DNA of 13,269 nucleotides. Source: CAZDQL01 sp964507325. GTDB taxonomy: Bacteria > Planctomycetota > UBA1135 > GCA-002686595. Below, piece after piece: positions 1-7,148 of the stretch (position 1 is its first letter; every line of letters starts with the position of its first letter). The position numbers were made by a program, and so were the translations under genes. Where the stretch lies: the NCBI GenBank assembly GCA_964507325.1, contig CAZDQL010000134.1, positions 1-13,269 of the forward strand, read 5' to 3'. The notes beneath the pieces are model-generated. The model was not told the DNA's origin, did not search any database, and saw only the letters and a list, made by a program, of their open reading frames with translations.

Positions 1-1623
1 ACCCACGGCGTATTCGAAACCCCCATCCCCAAGAACGAACCCGTCAAGGACTACACGCCCGGCAGCCCCGAGCGCACGTCGCTGGAGGCCCGCTTGGAAG
101 CCATGGCCGCCGAGACGGTCGAGATCCCTCTCCTGATCGGAGGTCGCGAGGTGACCACCGGTGATTTCAGGGAGATGGTGATGCCCCACGACCACGGCCA
201 CGTGATGGGGCGCTTCCACCAGGCGCGCGGGCCCGAGATCGCCCAGGCGGTCGAGGCCGCGGAGGAGGCGCGCCGCACCTGGGGCGCCATGCCCTGGGAG
301 GACCGGGTCAGCGTCTTCCTCAAGGCGGCCGACCTCCTGGCGGGTCCCTGGCGCGACACGATCAACGCGGCCACCATGCTCAACCAGTCGAAGACGGTTC
401 ACCAGGCGGAGATCGACGCCGCTTGTGAGCTGATCGACTTCTGGCGCTACAACGCGCACTTCGCCCAGGAGCTCTACGGCGGCCAGCCGGAGTCCGCGGC
501 GGGCATGTGGAACCGCGTCGAGCAGCGTCCCCTGGACGGCTTCGTCTTCGCGGTCACGCCCTTCAACTTCACCTCCATCGCCGGCAACCTCCCCACCGCC
601 CCGGCGATGCTGGGCAACACCGTGCTCTGGAAGCCGGCCAGCACCTCGGTGCTCTCCAACTACTACCTGGCCAAGATGTTCGAAGAGGCGGGACTGCCCC
701 CGGGCGTGATCAACTTCGTGCCCGGCTCGGGGGGCCAGGTCGGTGACCCGGTGCTGGCGGACCGCCACCTGGCGGGCGTGCACTTCACGGGCTCGACCGA
801 GGTCTTCCAGGGCATCTGGCGCACCATCGGCGAGAACATCGCCAGCTACGGCCAGTACCCGCGGCTGGTGGGCGAGACCGGGGGCAAGGACTTCGTCTTC
901 GCCCACCCCTCCGCCGATCCGGCGGGCCTGGCGGTGGCGCTGGTGCGCGGAGCCTTCGAGTTCCAGGGGCAGAAGTGCTCGGCGGCCAGCCGCGCCTACG
1001 TCCCCGCCAGCCTGTGGGACGACGTCTGCCAGCGCGTCGGCGCCATGGTGGCCGACATCGGGGTCGGCGACGTGTGCGACTACAAGAACTTCATGGGCGC
1101 CCTGATCGACGCCAACTCCTTCCGCACGCTCAAGGAGGCGATCGACCTGGCGCGCTCCGACCCCAACTGCGAGGTGGTCTGTGGCGGCGAGTACGACGAC
1201 AGCCAAGGCTGGTTCGTCAAGCCCACGGTGGTCACCACCCGCGACCCCAAGCACCACCTGATGCGCACGGAGTTCTTCGGGCCCCTGTTGACGGTGTACG
1301 TCTACGAGGACGCGCGCCTCGAGGAGACCCTGGAACTGTGCGCCACCACCTCGGAGTACGCCCTCACCGGCGCCATCTTCGCCAACGACCGCGCGGCGGT
1401 GCGCCAGGGGATGGACGTGCTGCGCTACGCGGCCGGAAACTTCTACATCAACGACAAGCCCACGGGGGCGGTGGTCGGCCAGCAGCCCTTCGGCGGGTCG
1501 CGCGCTTCCGGCACCAACGACAAGGCGGGCTCGCTCCTCAACCTCCAGCGCTGGGTCTCCGCGCGCACGATCAAGGAGACCTTCGTGCCGCCGACGGACT
1601 ACCGCTACCCCTTCATGGGCTGA
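1..1623 (+). CDS. pruA: L-glutamate gamma-semialdehyde (delta-1-pyrroline-5-carboxylate) dehydrogenase, 5'-partial
   Basis: This enzyme oxidises glutamate semialdehyde, formed from proline, to glutamate with NAD+ in the cytoplasm. The frame is open from base 1, and residues before any in-window start still match the family: 'NEPV' and 'GSPER' are typical of the N-terminus. The gene therefore begins a few codons left of the window, and a TTG at 94 would be an artificial start. The visible 540 residues follow the stand-alone, mitochondrial ALDH4A1-like P5CDH pattern throughout, without a PutA proline dehydrogenase domain. Counting from base 1, I see the PFNF substrate/NAD segment near residue 185, the GETGGKD motif with general base Glu292, and GQKCSA with catalytic Cys326. 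The C-terminus carries NFYINDK and QQPFGGSRASGTNDK. All key residues are present, so it is probably functional. It converges on the beta-helix gene 13 bases away. Function is very sure; only the exact start is unknown. Confidence 0.96.
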   Translation, partial: THGVFETPIPKNEPVKDYTPGSPERTSLEARLEAMAAETVEIPLLIGGREVTTGDFREMVMPHDHGHVMGRFHQARGPEIAQAVEAAEEARRTWGAMPWEDRVSVFLKAADLLAGPWRDTINAATMLNQSKTVHQAEIDAACELIDFWRYNAHFAQELYGGQPESAAGMWNRVEQRPLDGFVFAVTPFNFTSIAGNLPTAPAMLGNTVLWKPASTSVLSNYYLAKMFEEAGLPPGVINFVPGSGGQVGDPVLADRHLAGVHFTGSTEVFQGIWRTIGENIASYGQYPRLVGETGGKDFVFAHPSADPAGLAVALVRGAFEFQGQKCSAASRAYVPASLWDDVCQRVGAMVADIGVGDVCDYKNFMGALIDANSFRTLKEAIDLARSDPNCEVVCGGEYDDSQGWFVKPTVVTTRDPKHHLMRTEFFGPLLTVYVYEDARLEETLELCATTSEYALTGAIFANDRAAVRQGMDVLRYAAGNFYINDKPTGAVVGQQPFGGSRASGTNDKAGSLLNLQRWVSARTIKETFVPPTDYRYPFMG

Positions 1624-1639
1624 GCGGGAGGGGCGCTCA
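1621..1639. terminator. Small inverted repeat containing both convergent stop codons
   Basis: TGAGCG at 1621-1626 and CGCTCA at 1634-1639 are perfect inverted arms around a 7-base loop. The left arm starts with the TGA stop of pruA. The right arm ends with the reverse complement of the TGA stop of the beta-helix lipoprotein. A hairpin would form in either transcript, so it could act as a compact bidirectional terminator. The stem is only 6 bp and no T-tract follows on either side, so the role is inferred from position. Confidence 0.35.
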
Positions 1640-3736
1640 CTCCAGATCCAGCGAGAGCGCGGTCGCCCCGTCGATCTGGAAGTACTCGAGCAGGAGCTCG
1701 TGCTCTCCCGCGGAGAGCTCGAGCTCCACCTCACCGCGCCGCGGGGCGTGGTGCGTCCAGTCCTCGAACACCACCTCGCCGTCGAGCGTGACCCGCACGC
1801 CGTCGTCCGACAGGACGCCCAGGCGGTAGGTCCCGCTCTCGGCGATGACGACGGTGCCGCGCGCCTGCAGGCCGAAGCGGTCGCTGCCGACCGCGGCCTT
1901 GACCTCCTCGTCCCCCCAGGGGTGCAGGAAGTTCGCCACGCGCTTGGTGACCAGGGGCTTCTCGGCCCGCGCGCGGTAGACCTCCAGGTCGGCGCGCGGG
2001 TCGCTCCCCTGATCCCAGCGGAACCAGAGCGCGTCCCACTCGACTTCCCGCAAGAGGCCCCCGGGCAGCACCGGCTCCGGCCGCGGCTCCCCCGAGCGGT
2101 AGTCCCAGGGCCCGTAGCGCCCCATCACGATCGTCGAGCGGTCCCCGGTGGGCACCCCGCGTTCCTCGGCGCGCACCACCTGGGTGCCCGGGACGTCGGG
2201 GGGGGAGAGGCTCGCGAACTCGTCGTAGACGGGGGGGTAGCGCCCCTCCCAGGGGGAGAGGGTGCTCTCGGCGATGTGCCCCGTGGGCAGGGTGCCCTTG
2301 CGGTCCGCCATCCAGCCGCGCACCGTCTCGTCGTCGATCTCCTCCTCGCCCGCGGCGCGCAGACCGTCGATGTAGGGGCGCCGGCCGCTGTCCCCCCAGT
2401 CGTTCTCGAAGAAGACCGCCTCGGTGGTCTTGCGCAAGACCACGTCCTGGGCGTTGTCGGAGAAGGTGTTCATCAAGAGCCAGGGGCGGCGGCTCGAGGT
2501 CTCGCGCACCGCTCCGAAGGGCCCCTCGATGAAGTCGCGGTCGTTGTCGCCGAAGTCCCAGTAGAACTCCACCGCCATGTTGTTGCCGTGGAACCGGTTC
2601 TCGGCGATGACGTTCTCCTGGCCGTGCTCGATCGTGACTCCCGCACCCACGGTGTCGTCGATGCGGTTGCGCAGGATCAACATCTCGCTCGAGTAGCCAC
2701 CCCACACTCCGTGCTGGTAGCACCCCGAGAGGTCGTTCTCGATCACCAGGTTGCGGTTGGAGAAGGTCGCCTCCAGCGCGTTGGCGGGGGAGAAGCGCAA
2801 GTCGTTGCCGTAGAAGAGGTTGCGGTCCCCGCCCCCCGGATCCCCCTCCTCGCCGCGCTCCGCCGCGCGCCCCCCGACCAGGTCGTTGCCGGCGAAGAGG
2901 AACACGCCGTCCCCGCCGTGGGTGGCGGAGTTGTAGGCCACCACGTTGTCGCAGCAGCGCTCGAAGAGCAGGATCCCCGCCGAGTCCTGCCCGCGGGAGT
3001 AGACGTCGTGGCTGTAGCCGCGCACGCAGTAGTCGAAGACGTTGTGGCTGATCGTGTTGCGCGAGCTGCGGTAGAGACCGATGCCCCAGCCGGAAAGGAA
3101 GGAGAAGTCGTTGTCGTAGACCTCCGCCCCGCTGGTGCGCGTCAAGAGGATCCCGTTCTGCCCATGGCGCCCCCGGCAGCGACGCACCACCACGTCCCGG
3201 CAGTCGGTGAAGCTGATCGCGGCGCCGTAGTTCGTGATCCACTCCTCCTGGTCGTTGTGGTGGGGCCAGAGCCAGTCCTCGCCGCTCTCGGCCGCAATCG
3301 TCGAGCGCAGGCGCTGGCCGAACCAGCCGTCGAAGCGCACGTCCTCCACCGTCACCCCGCTGGAGTCGAGCACCACCACGCAGCCCCGGTAGCCGCCGAG
3401 CTCCCCCCCGCGCAGGGTGACGTCCCGGCAGCCGCGCAGGACGATCCCCCCGCCGACGTCGCCCTCCCGCTCCTCGTCGACGCCGCGGCCCCTGAGCTGC
3501 ACGCCCCCGAGGTCGAGGGTGACTCCCCGAGCCCCCTCCAAGACGATCACCCCTTTGCACCCATCCGGGCCCAGCGGCGGCCGCAGGTACTCTCCCTCCG
3601 GTAGCGCCAGGTCGGAGGCCACCCGCAGGGATCGGCCCTGGGGCCAGTTCGCGTCGGCGGAGGTCGTAGAAGACGTCTGGGTGCCCGCGCAGGCCCCCAC
3701 GAGCAGAAGAACGGGGAGGGGGAGTCGTCGGTGCAT
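1637..3736 (-). CDS. Lipoprotein with right-handed parallel beta-helix and C-terminal PA14-like domain
   Basis: Predicted 699-residue surface or periplasmic lipoprotein. The start at 3736 is set by a near-perfect Shine-Dalgarno (GGAGGTGA at 3738-3745) and by the signal peptide it exposes: HRR, a Leu/Val-rich core, and lipobox VGAC with Cys16. Open frame continues upstream to 3787 but lacks these signals. Residues about 35-460 are a ladder of short repeats of the type 'GVTVEDVRF', 'DVVVRRCRG', 'NTISHNVFDY' and 'NLVIENDLSG', characteristic of NosD/pectate-lyase-like right-handed beta-helices (PF13229-like). Such folds commonly bind or cleave polysaccharide. The last ~110 residues ('ESGTYRLGVLSDDGVRVTLD', 'SAGEHELLLEYFQ') resemble a PA14 carbohydrate-binding domain. 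I cannot name a substrate or catalytic residues. A role in extracellular glycan binding or degradation is an inference. It is divergent from nadA and convergent with pruA, so it is probably monocistronic. Confidence 0.85.
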   Translation of the reverse strand: MHRRLPLPVLLLVGACAGTQTSSTTSADANWPQGRSLRVASDLALPEGEYLRPPLGPDGCKGVIVLEGARGVTLDLGGVQLRGRGVDEEREGDVGGGIVLRGCRDVTLRGGELGGYRGCVVVLDSSGVTVEDVRFDGWFGQRLRSTIAAESGEDWLWPHHNDQEEWITNYGAAISFTDCRDVVVRRCRGRHGQNGILLTRTSGAEVYDNDFSFLSGWGIGLYRSSRNTISHNVFDYCVRGYSHDVYSRGQDSAGILLFERCCDNVVAYNSATHGGDGVFLFAGNDLVGGRAAERGEEGDPGGGDRNLFYGNDLRFSPANALEATFSNRNLVIENDLSGCYQHGVWGGYSSEMLILRNRIDDTVGAGVTIEHGQENVIAENRFHGNNMAVEFYWDFGDNDRDFIEGPFGAVRETSSRRPWLLMNTFSDNAQDVVLRKTTEAVFFENDWGDSGRRPYIDGLRAAGEEEIDDETVRGWMADRKGTLPTGHIAESTLSPWEGRYPPVYDEFASLSPPDVPGTQVVRAEERGVPTGDRSTIVMGRYGPWDYRSGEPRPEPVLPGGLLREVEWDALWFRWDQGSDPRADLEVYRARAEKPLVTKRVANFLHPWGDEEVKAAVGSDRFGLQARGTVVIAESGTYRLGVLSDDGVRVTLDGEVVFEDWTHHAPRRGEVELELSAGEHELLLEYFQIDGATALSLDLE

Positions 3737-3737
3737 G

Positions 3738-3745
3738 TCACCTCC
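3738..3745 (-). promoter_or_regulatory. Shine-Dalgarno that fixes the lipoprotein start
   Basis: The minus strand reads GGAGGTGA immediately before the ATG at 3736, with four bases between GGAGG and the start codon. It is the strongest ribosome-binding site in the window and selects the ATG that exposes a lipoprotein signal peptide over the in-frame start 17 codons upstream. Confidence 0.7.
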
Positions 3746-3758
3746 AGTGGTGGCGCAG

Positions 3759-3787
3759 AGCCTAAGAGGACGGAGAAGGCTGCGCAA
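3759..3787 (-). promoter_or_regulatory. Candidate sigma70-type promoter of the lipoprotein gene
   Basis: On the minus strand TTGCGC (3787-3782) is followed after exactly 17 bases by TAGGCT (3764-3759). The -35 keeps TTG and the -10 keeps the critical TA...T. The predicted transcript would start near 3752 and have a leader of about 15 bases that holds the Shine-Dalgarno. Hexamer matches are only moderate, so this is a plausible rather than certain promoter. Confidence 0.4.
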
Positions 3788-3850
3788 AGGAACACCGGCG
3801 CGGCGCTTGGCGGAGCGCTATTCTCTGCGGACCCTCCACCCCCCTATCCC

Positions 3851-5188
3851 GTGACCACCACCCACTCAGCCGGCGATCCGCCCCCCACCGGGATCGAGCT
3901 CCAGCCGTCGATCCCCATCTGCCAGTCCGACCTGCCCCTGGACTGGTACCAGAGCGAGTTCCGCCCCTACGCCGAGGAGTACCTGGCGCTCCCGGACCGG
4001 ACCCCCGCCACCGTCTTCGACTGGCTCGACGGCTACGTCACGCCCGCGCGGGAGCATTTCGGGGACGCGCTCCTGCTCTTGGCGCACTTCTACATGGGGG
4101 GGGAGATCGTGAAGCTGGTGGAGCGCTACGGCGGCTCCGTCTCCGACAGCTACGCCCTGGCGCTGCAGGCGCGCAACCACCCGGAGAAGAGGGTGATCGT
4201 CGAGTCGGCGGTGCACTTCATGGCCGAATCGGTCGCCATCCTGGCCAACCCGGGGCAGGAGGTCTGGATCACCAACCCCAAGGCCGGCTGCACGATGGAG
4301 ATGCTGGCCAAGGACTGGATGGTCGAGCCGGTGGTCGACCAGCTCCTGGAGCGCTACGGCGACGAGCTCCTGATCGTCGCCTACATGAACACGTCGGGGC
4401 GCATCAAGGCCCTGGCGGGCCAGACGGGCGGCGCGGCCTGCACCAGCTCCAACGCCCACCTGGTCGTCGACTGGGCGCGGCGGCAAGAGAAGCGCATCCT
4501 CTTCGTCCCCGACGAGCACCTGGGGCGCAACACCGCGGCGCGGCTCGGGATGGACCTCGAGCGATTGGTCACCCTGCCCGAGCCGGGGGTGCGCGGCGGG
4601 AGCTTCCCCCTGGAGGAGGTCGACGGCGGGCTGGCCGCCCTGGACGACGCCTCGATGATCCTGTGGGGCTCGGCCTGCGGCGTGCACACCGTGTTCACGG
4701 CCGGGATGGTGCGCTTCTGGAAGGAACGCGACTGGCGCGTCCTGGTGCACCCCGAGTCCCCCCTGGAGGTGGTCGAGGCCGCCGACGGCCAGGGCAGCAC
4801 CAACTACCTCTGGAGCGAGATCATGGCCGCCCCCCGCGGGTCGCGCCTGGCGATCGGCACCGAGGGGCACTTCGTGCGCAACGCCCGCACCGAGGGCACG
4901 CGGCGCGGGATCGAGGTCGTGCACCTGGCGGACGTGCCCACCCCCGACGGCGCGGCGGCGGGTTGCGGCTGCGCGACGATGAGCCGCAACGACCCCCCCC
5001 ACCTGGCGGGGATGCTCGACCTCCTGCGTCGCGGCCAGGCCCCCGACGCCAACCGGGTCCTGCCCGGGGACTCGGTCAACGAGCGCACCGGAGCGCGCGA
5101 TCGCCTGGAGCCCGCCGAGCGCGACGCTCTCGTCGCCGACGCGCGGGCGGCGCTGGAGCGCATGATCGAGATCACCGAGGCGGGTTGA
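3851..5188 (+). CDS. nadA: Quinolinate synthase, long form
   Basis: NadA is a [4Fe-4S] enzyme that condenses iminoaspartate with dihydroxyacetone phosphate to quinolinate in de novo NAD synthesis. The protein shows the usual threefold Rossmann-like motifs: AHFYMGG (family H-x-Y near the N-terminus), YMNTS, PDEHLGRN, HPES and GTEGHF. The three expected cluster cysteines are visible as Cys147 (AGCTME), Cys276 (WGSACGVH) and Cys374 (GCGCATM, matching the family C-P-x-M position; Cys372 sits two residues earlier). At 445 residues it is longer than the common 300-370, with an N-terminal extension of about 60 residues and extra loops. The start is uncertain: GTG 3851 is the last in-frame start codon before conserved sequence, but no Shine-Dalgarno precedes it. 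No nadB or nadC is adjacent. The 114-base gap to the divergent lipoprotein gene must hold its promoter; TATTCT at 3819-3824 is a weak -10 candidate. Function is confident, N-terminus less so. Confidence 0.93.
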   Translation: MTTTHSAGDPPPTGIELQPSIPICQSDLPLDWYQSEFRPYAEEYLALPDRTPATVFDWLDGYVTPAREHFGDALLLLAHFYMGGEIVKLVERYGGSVSDSYALALQARNHPEKRVIVESAVHFMAESVAILANPGQEVWITNPKAGCTMEMLAKDWMVEPVVDQLLERYGDELLIVAYMNTSGRIKALAGQTGGAACTSSNAHLVVDWARRQEKRILFVPDEHLGRNTAARLGMDLERLVTLPEPGVRGGSFPLEEVDGGLAALDDASMILWGSACGVHTVFTAGMVRFWKERDWRVLVHPESPLEVVEAADGQGSTNYLWSEIMAAPRGSRLAIGTEGHFVRNARTEGTRRGIEVVHLADVPTPDGAAAGCGCATMSRNDPPHLAGMLDLLRRGQAPDANRVLPGDSVNERTGARDRLEPAERDALVADARAALERMIEITEAG

Positions 5189-5194
5189 CGCCGC

Positions 5195-5734
5195 TCAGCC
5201 GCGCTCAATCTCCCACACCTCGGCGCCGAAGTGGTCCCAGGGCAGGCGCCCCTCGTCGCAGTCCTCCCCCACCGAGAACTGCACGTCGACGAAGTAGACG
5301 ATGGCGCTCGGGCTCGCGGCGCGCAGGTTGCGCGCCCCGTGGGCGACTCCGGGGGGGATGCGCACCAAGCTCGAATTGGTGTCCCCCAGGACCATGCGCC
5401 GCAGGAGCCCCTCGGTCGGCGAGCCCGCGCGCACGTCCGCCAAGACCAGCAGGATCTTGTCGGAGGGGGGCACGAACCAGAGGTCGGTCTGGTGCCGGTG
5501 CAGGTGGAAGGCCTTGATCACCCCCGGCTCCATCACCGAGTAGTTCACCTGCCGCGCGGTGAAGCCGTTCGCGAGCTGGTGCACTCCTTGGTCGAGACGG
5601 CCGAGCTCGGTCATCGCCCCCCCGTCGTCGTTGAAGCGGCGCAGGGGGATGACCTCGACCCCTTCGATCGAGGGCTGGGGGCTGTAGTCCTGCACGCCGA
5701 AGCCGGCGGCGGCGCTGGGGCTGAATTCGGTCAT
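5195..5734 (-). CDS. RmlC-like cupin (dTDP-4-dehydrorhamnose 3,5-epimerase family)
   Basis: The 179-residue protein matches the RmlC cupin family in length and motif order. It has a strand like 'VIPLRRFNDDGGAMTEL' near residue 30, then 'VNYSVMEPGVIKAFHLH' containing the position of the catalytic histidine of RmlC. 'VLADVR' follows, then 'IPPGVAHGARNL' (the family IPxGxAHGF turn), a tyrosine in 'IVYFVDVQF' and a late 'LPWD'. Classical RmlC converts dTDP-4-keto-6-deoxyglucose to dTDP-4-keto-rhamnose. Here the RGLH motif reads KAFH and no rmlA, rmlB or rmlD is nearby, so it may be a divergent sugar epimerase or a non-catalytic cupin. The ATG at 5734 is chosen because upstream in-frame starts (5773, 5809, 5818) add low-complexity sequence and reach the divergent gene; none has a clear ribosome-binding site. 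Its end lies six bases from the convergent nadA stop. Confidence 0.8.
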   Translation of the reverse strand: MTEFSPSAAAGFGVQDYSPQPSIEGVEVIPLRRFNDDGGAMTELGRLDQGVHQLANGFTARQVNYSVMEPGVIKAFHLHRHQTDLWFVPPSDKILLVLADVRAGSPTEGLLRRMVLGDTNSSLVRIPPGVAHGARNLRAASPSAIVYFVDVQFSVGEDCDEGRLPWDHFGAEVWEIERG

Positions 5735-5795
5735 CGTCTGGGTTGGGGGAGCGGTGCGCGCCCATCCTGCCATGGGGGCGAGGGCGGGGCGAGAG

Positions 5796-5801
5796 TACAC
5801 T
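5796..5801 (+). promoter_or_regulatory. Possible -10 element for leaderless start of the DHS-like gene
   Basis: TACACT lies six bases before the ATG at 5808, so transcription would begin on or next to the start codon. No Shine-Dalgarno precedes that ATG, which fits a leaderless message. The same geometry recurs more convincingly at 8576-8588. No -35 is visible and the hexamer is a common one, so confidence is low. Confidence 0.3.
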
Positions 5802-5807
5802 CCGCCC

Positions 5808-7067
5808 ATGCCCCCCACCCGCCACGACCCACGCGCCCCCTGCCCGCGGGGGGGCGAGCCCCTGCGCCACCGCTCCGTCGCCGACGTCGAGGGACTCGAC
5901 CGCCTGCTCGAAGAGTGCCTGCCCAGCTTCGGAGCCGGCTACCTGCGGCGCGTCTGGACCCTGCTCGACGAGGCGATCGGCCGCCAGGTGCCGCTGTCCC
6001 TGGCGGTCGCCGGGCCGGTGACCGCCTCCGGGCAGCACCTGGCGTGGCTGAATCCGCTGCTCGACAGCGGCTGGTTCTGCCTGCTCTCGACCACCGACGC
6101 GGTCTGCTACCACGACGGCCACCGGGCCCTCGACGGGGCGCCCCGGCACCCGATCCACGAGGTCGCGATCCACGGCGACGACGCCGCCCTGCGCGAGGAG
6201 CGCACGATCCGCATCACCGACATCGGCTTCGACGAGGAGGTGCTCCTGGAGCAGGACCGTTTCTTCTCCGCCTGCCTCCTGCGCCCCGAGTTCCAGCGCT
6301 CGATGTCGGGCACCGAGCTGCGCCACCTCCTGGGAGAGCGCTTCTCTGCCCAGGAGCGACGCAACGGCGCCCCCGAGGGGCTGCTCGCCCTCTGCCACCG
6401 CAAGGCGATCCCGGTCTTCGTCGGCGCCCCCTCCGACGGTTCGATCTTCCTGAACTCGATGAAGCTCTGGGCGCTGGCGCGCGCGCGCGGCGAGCCCTAC
6501 CGCTTCGAGCTCGACCTGCACGCAGAGGTCTTCGAGAGCTGCGCCTACCACCTCTGGGGGCAGGACCAGGAGCCGGCGCGGGGACTGGGGACCTTGATCC
6601 TGGGGGGAGGCGTGCCGAAGAACTTCAACCTGCAGCCGGAGCCCGCCCTCTCCCAGGTGCTCTGCTTCGAGGAGGTCGAGGGCTACCTCTACGACATCCA
6701 GATCACGACGGCCCCCGTCAGCGACGGCTCCCTCTCCTCCTGCCCGCCGGCGGAAGCGGTCACCTGGGGCAAGGTGGAGAAGGAGACCTACCGCTCCCAC
6801 TGCGAGTCGATGCAGGCGGACTACTCGACGGTCATGCCGATCTTGACCCGCGCCCTGCTCGAGAAGCGCGCACGTCTGGCGGCCCTGGAGGAGGAGCTGG
6901 GGCGTGAGACGCTCATCGAGCGGCACCCGGAGGCGGCGGGCTACCTGCGCGACCCCGCGGGCTACCGCCTCTTCGAGCGACGCGCGGAGTTGGTGGCGCG
7001 CCTCGACGGAGAGCTCGCCGACCGCCTCGAGGCCCTGCGGCCCACGACCGCCTATCCCCTGGCGTAG
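5808..7067 (+). CDS. Bacterial deoxyhypusine-synthase-like protein
   Basis: The 419-residue protein belongs to the NAD-dependent deoxyhypusine synthase (DHS) superfamily. Eukaryotic and archaeal DHS move the aminobutyl group of spermidine to a lysine of eIF5A. Visible hallmarks are an N-terminal helical segment ('FGAGYLRRVWTLLDEAI'), a Gly-rich NAD site ('LGTLILGGGVPKNFNLQ', residues about 262-277), 'YDIQITTAPVSDG', and 'EAVTWGKV' with Lys322. Lys322 corresponds to the lysine that forms the covalent imine in human DHS (Lys329). The human PKHHI stretch, which includes a catalytic histidine, is here PKNFN, as I recall for bacterial DHS-like proteins. Bacteria lack eIF5A, so the acceptor must differ; some bacterial members are thought to make homospermidine or related polyamines, but no polyamine gene is in view here. 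ATG 5808 is preferred. GTG 5754 is an alternative that adds non-conserved residues. It is divergent from the cupin; a weak 5-bp hairpin follows at 7095-7110. Confidence 0.88.
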   Translation: MPPTRHDPRAPCPRGGEPLRHRSVADVEGLDRLLEECLPSFGAGYLRRVWTLLDEAIGRQVPLSLAVAGPVTASGQHLAWLNPLLDSGWFCLLSTTDAVCYHDGHRALDGAPRHPIHEVAIHGDDAALREERTIRITDIGFDEEVLLEQDRFFSACLLRPEFQRSMSGTELRHLLGERFSAQERRNGAPEGLLALCHRKAIPVFVGAPSDGSIFLNSMKLWALARARGEPYRFELDLHAEVFESCAYHLWGQDQEPARGLGTLILGGGVPKNFNLQPEPALSQVLCFEEVEGYLYDIQITTAPVSDGSLSSCPPAEAVTWGKVEKETYRSHCESMQADYSTVMPILTRALLEKRARLAALEEELGRETLIERHPEAAGYLRDPAGYRLFERRAELVARLDGELADRLEALRPTTAYPLA

Positions 7068-7138
7068 GGGCATGAGGAGCCTGCGCCAGGGATCTCCGCG
7101 TACTAGCGGAATCTCGAGCCTTCAGGCACCTTGGCTGT

Positions 7139-7143
7139 GAGGA
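7139..7143 (+). promoter_or_regulatory. Ribosome-binding site supporting ATG 7149
   Basis: GAGGA lies five bases before the ATG at 7149. It supports translation starting in the signal-peptide frame. The longer downstream frame offers only GTG 7169 or later starts, which lack a signal peptide. Confidence 0.5.
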
Positions 7144-7148
7144 ACGCG

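Noticed and set aside
94..96. TTG at 94 as the start of pruA
   Set aside because: The preceding 31 codons from base 1 are open and match the P5CDH N-terminus (NEPV, GSPER), so the true start is left of the window.
1700..3604. Long open frame on the plus strand opposite the beta-helix lipoprotein (about 634 codons)
   Set aside because: Its translation is Val/Ala/Pro/Arg-rich without domains, a typical antisense shadow in 70% GC DNA, while the minus-strand frame has a lipobox, Shine-Dalgarno and recognisable folds.
4989..4998. Run of C residues inside nadA as a possible phase-variation tract
   Set aside because: Similar G/C runs occur throughout this GC-rich window and the reading frame continues with conserved NadA sequence on both sides.
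5205..7073. Long minus-strand open frame opposite the DHS-like gene
   Set aside because: The sequence lacks motifs and the plus strand encodes clear DHS-family motifs. Its 3' part is only a frame shadow of the cupin gene.
7095..7110. Hairpin TCCGC/GCGGA downstream of the DHS-like gene as a terminator
   Set aside because: The stem is only 5 bp, has a 6-base loop and no T-tract, so it is not distinguishable from chance in GC-rich sequence.
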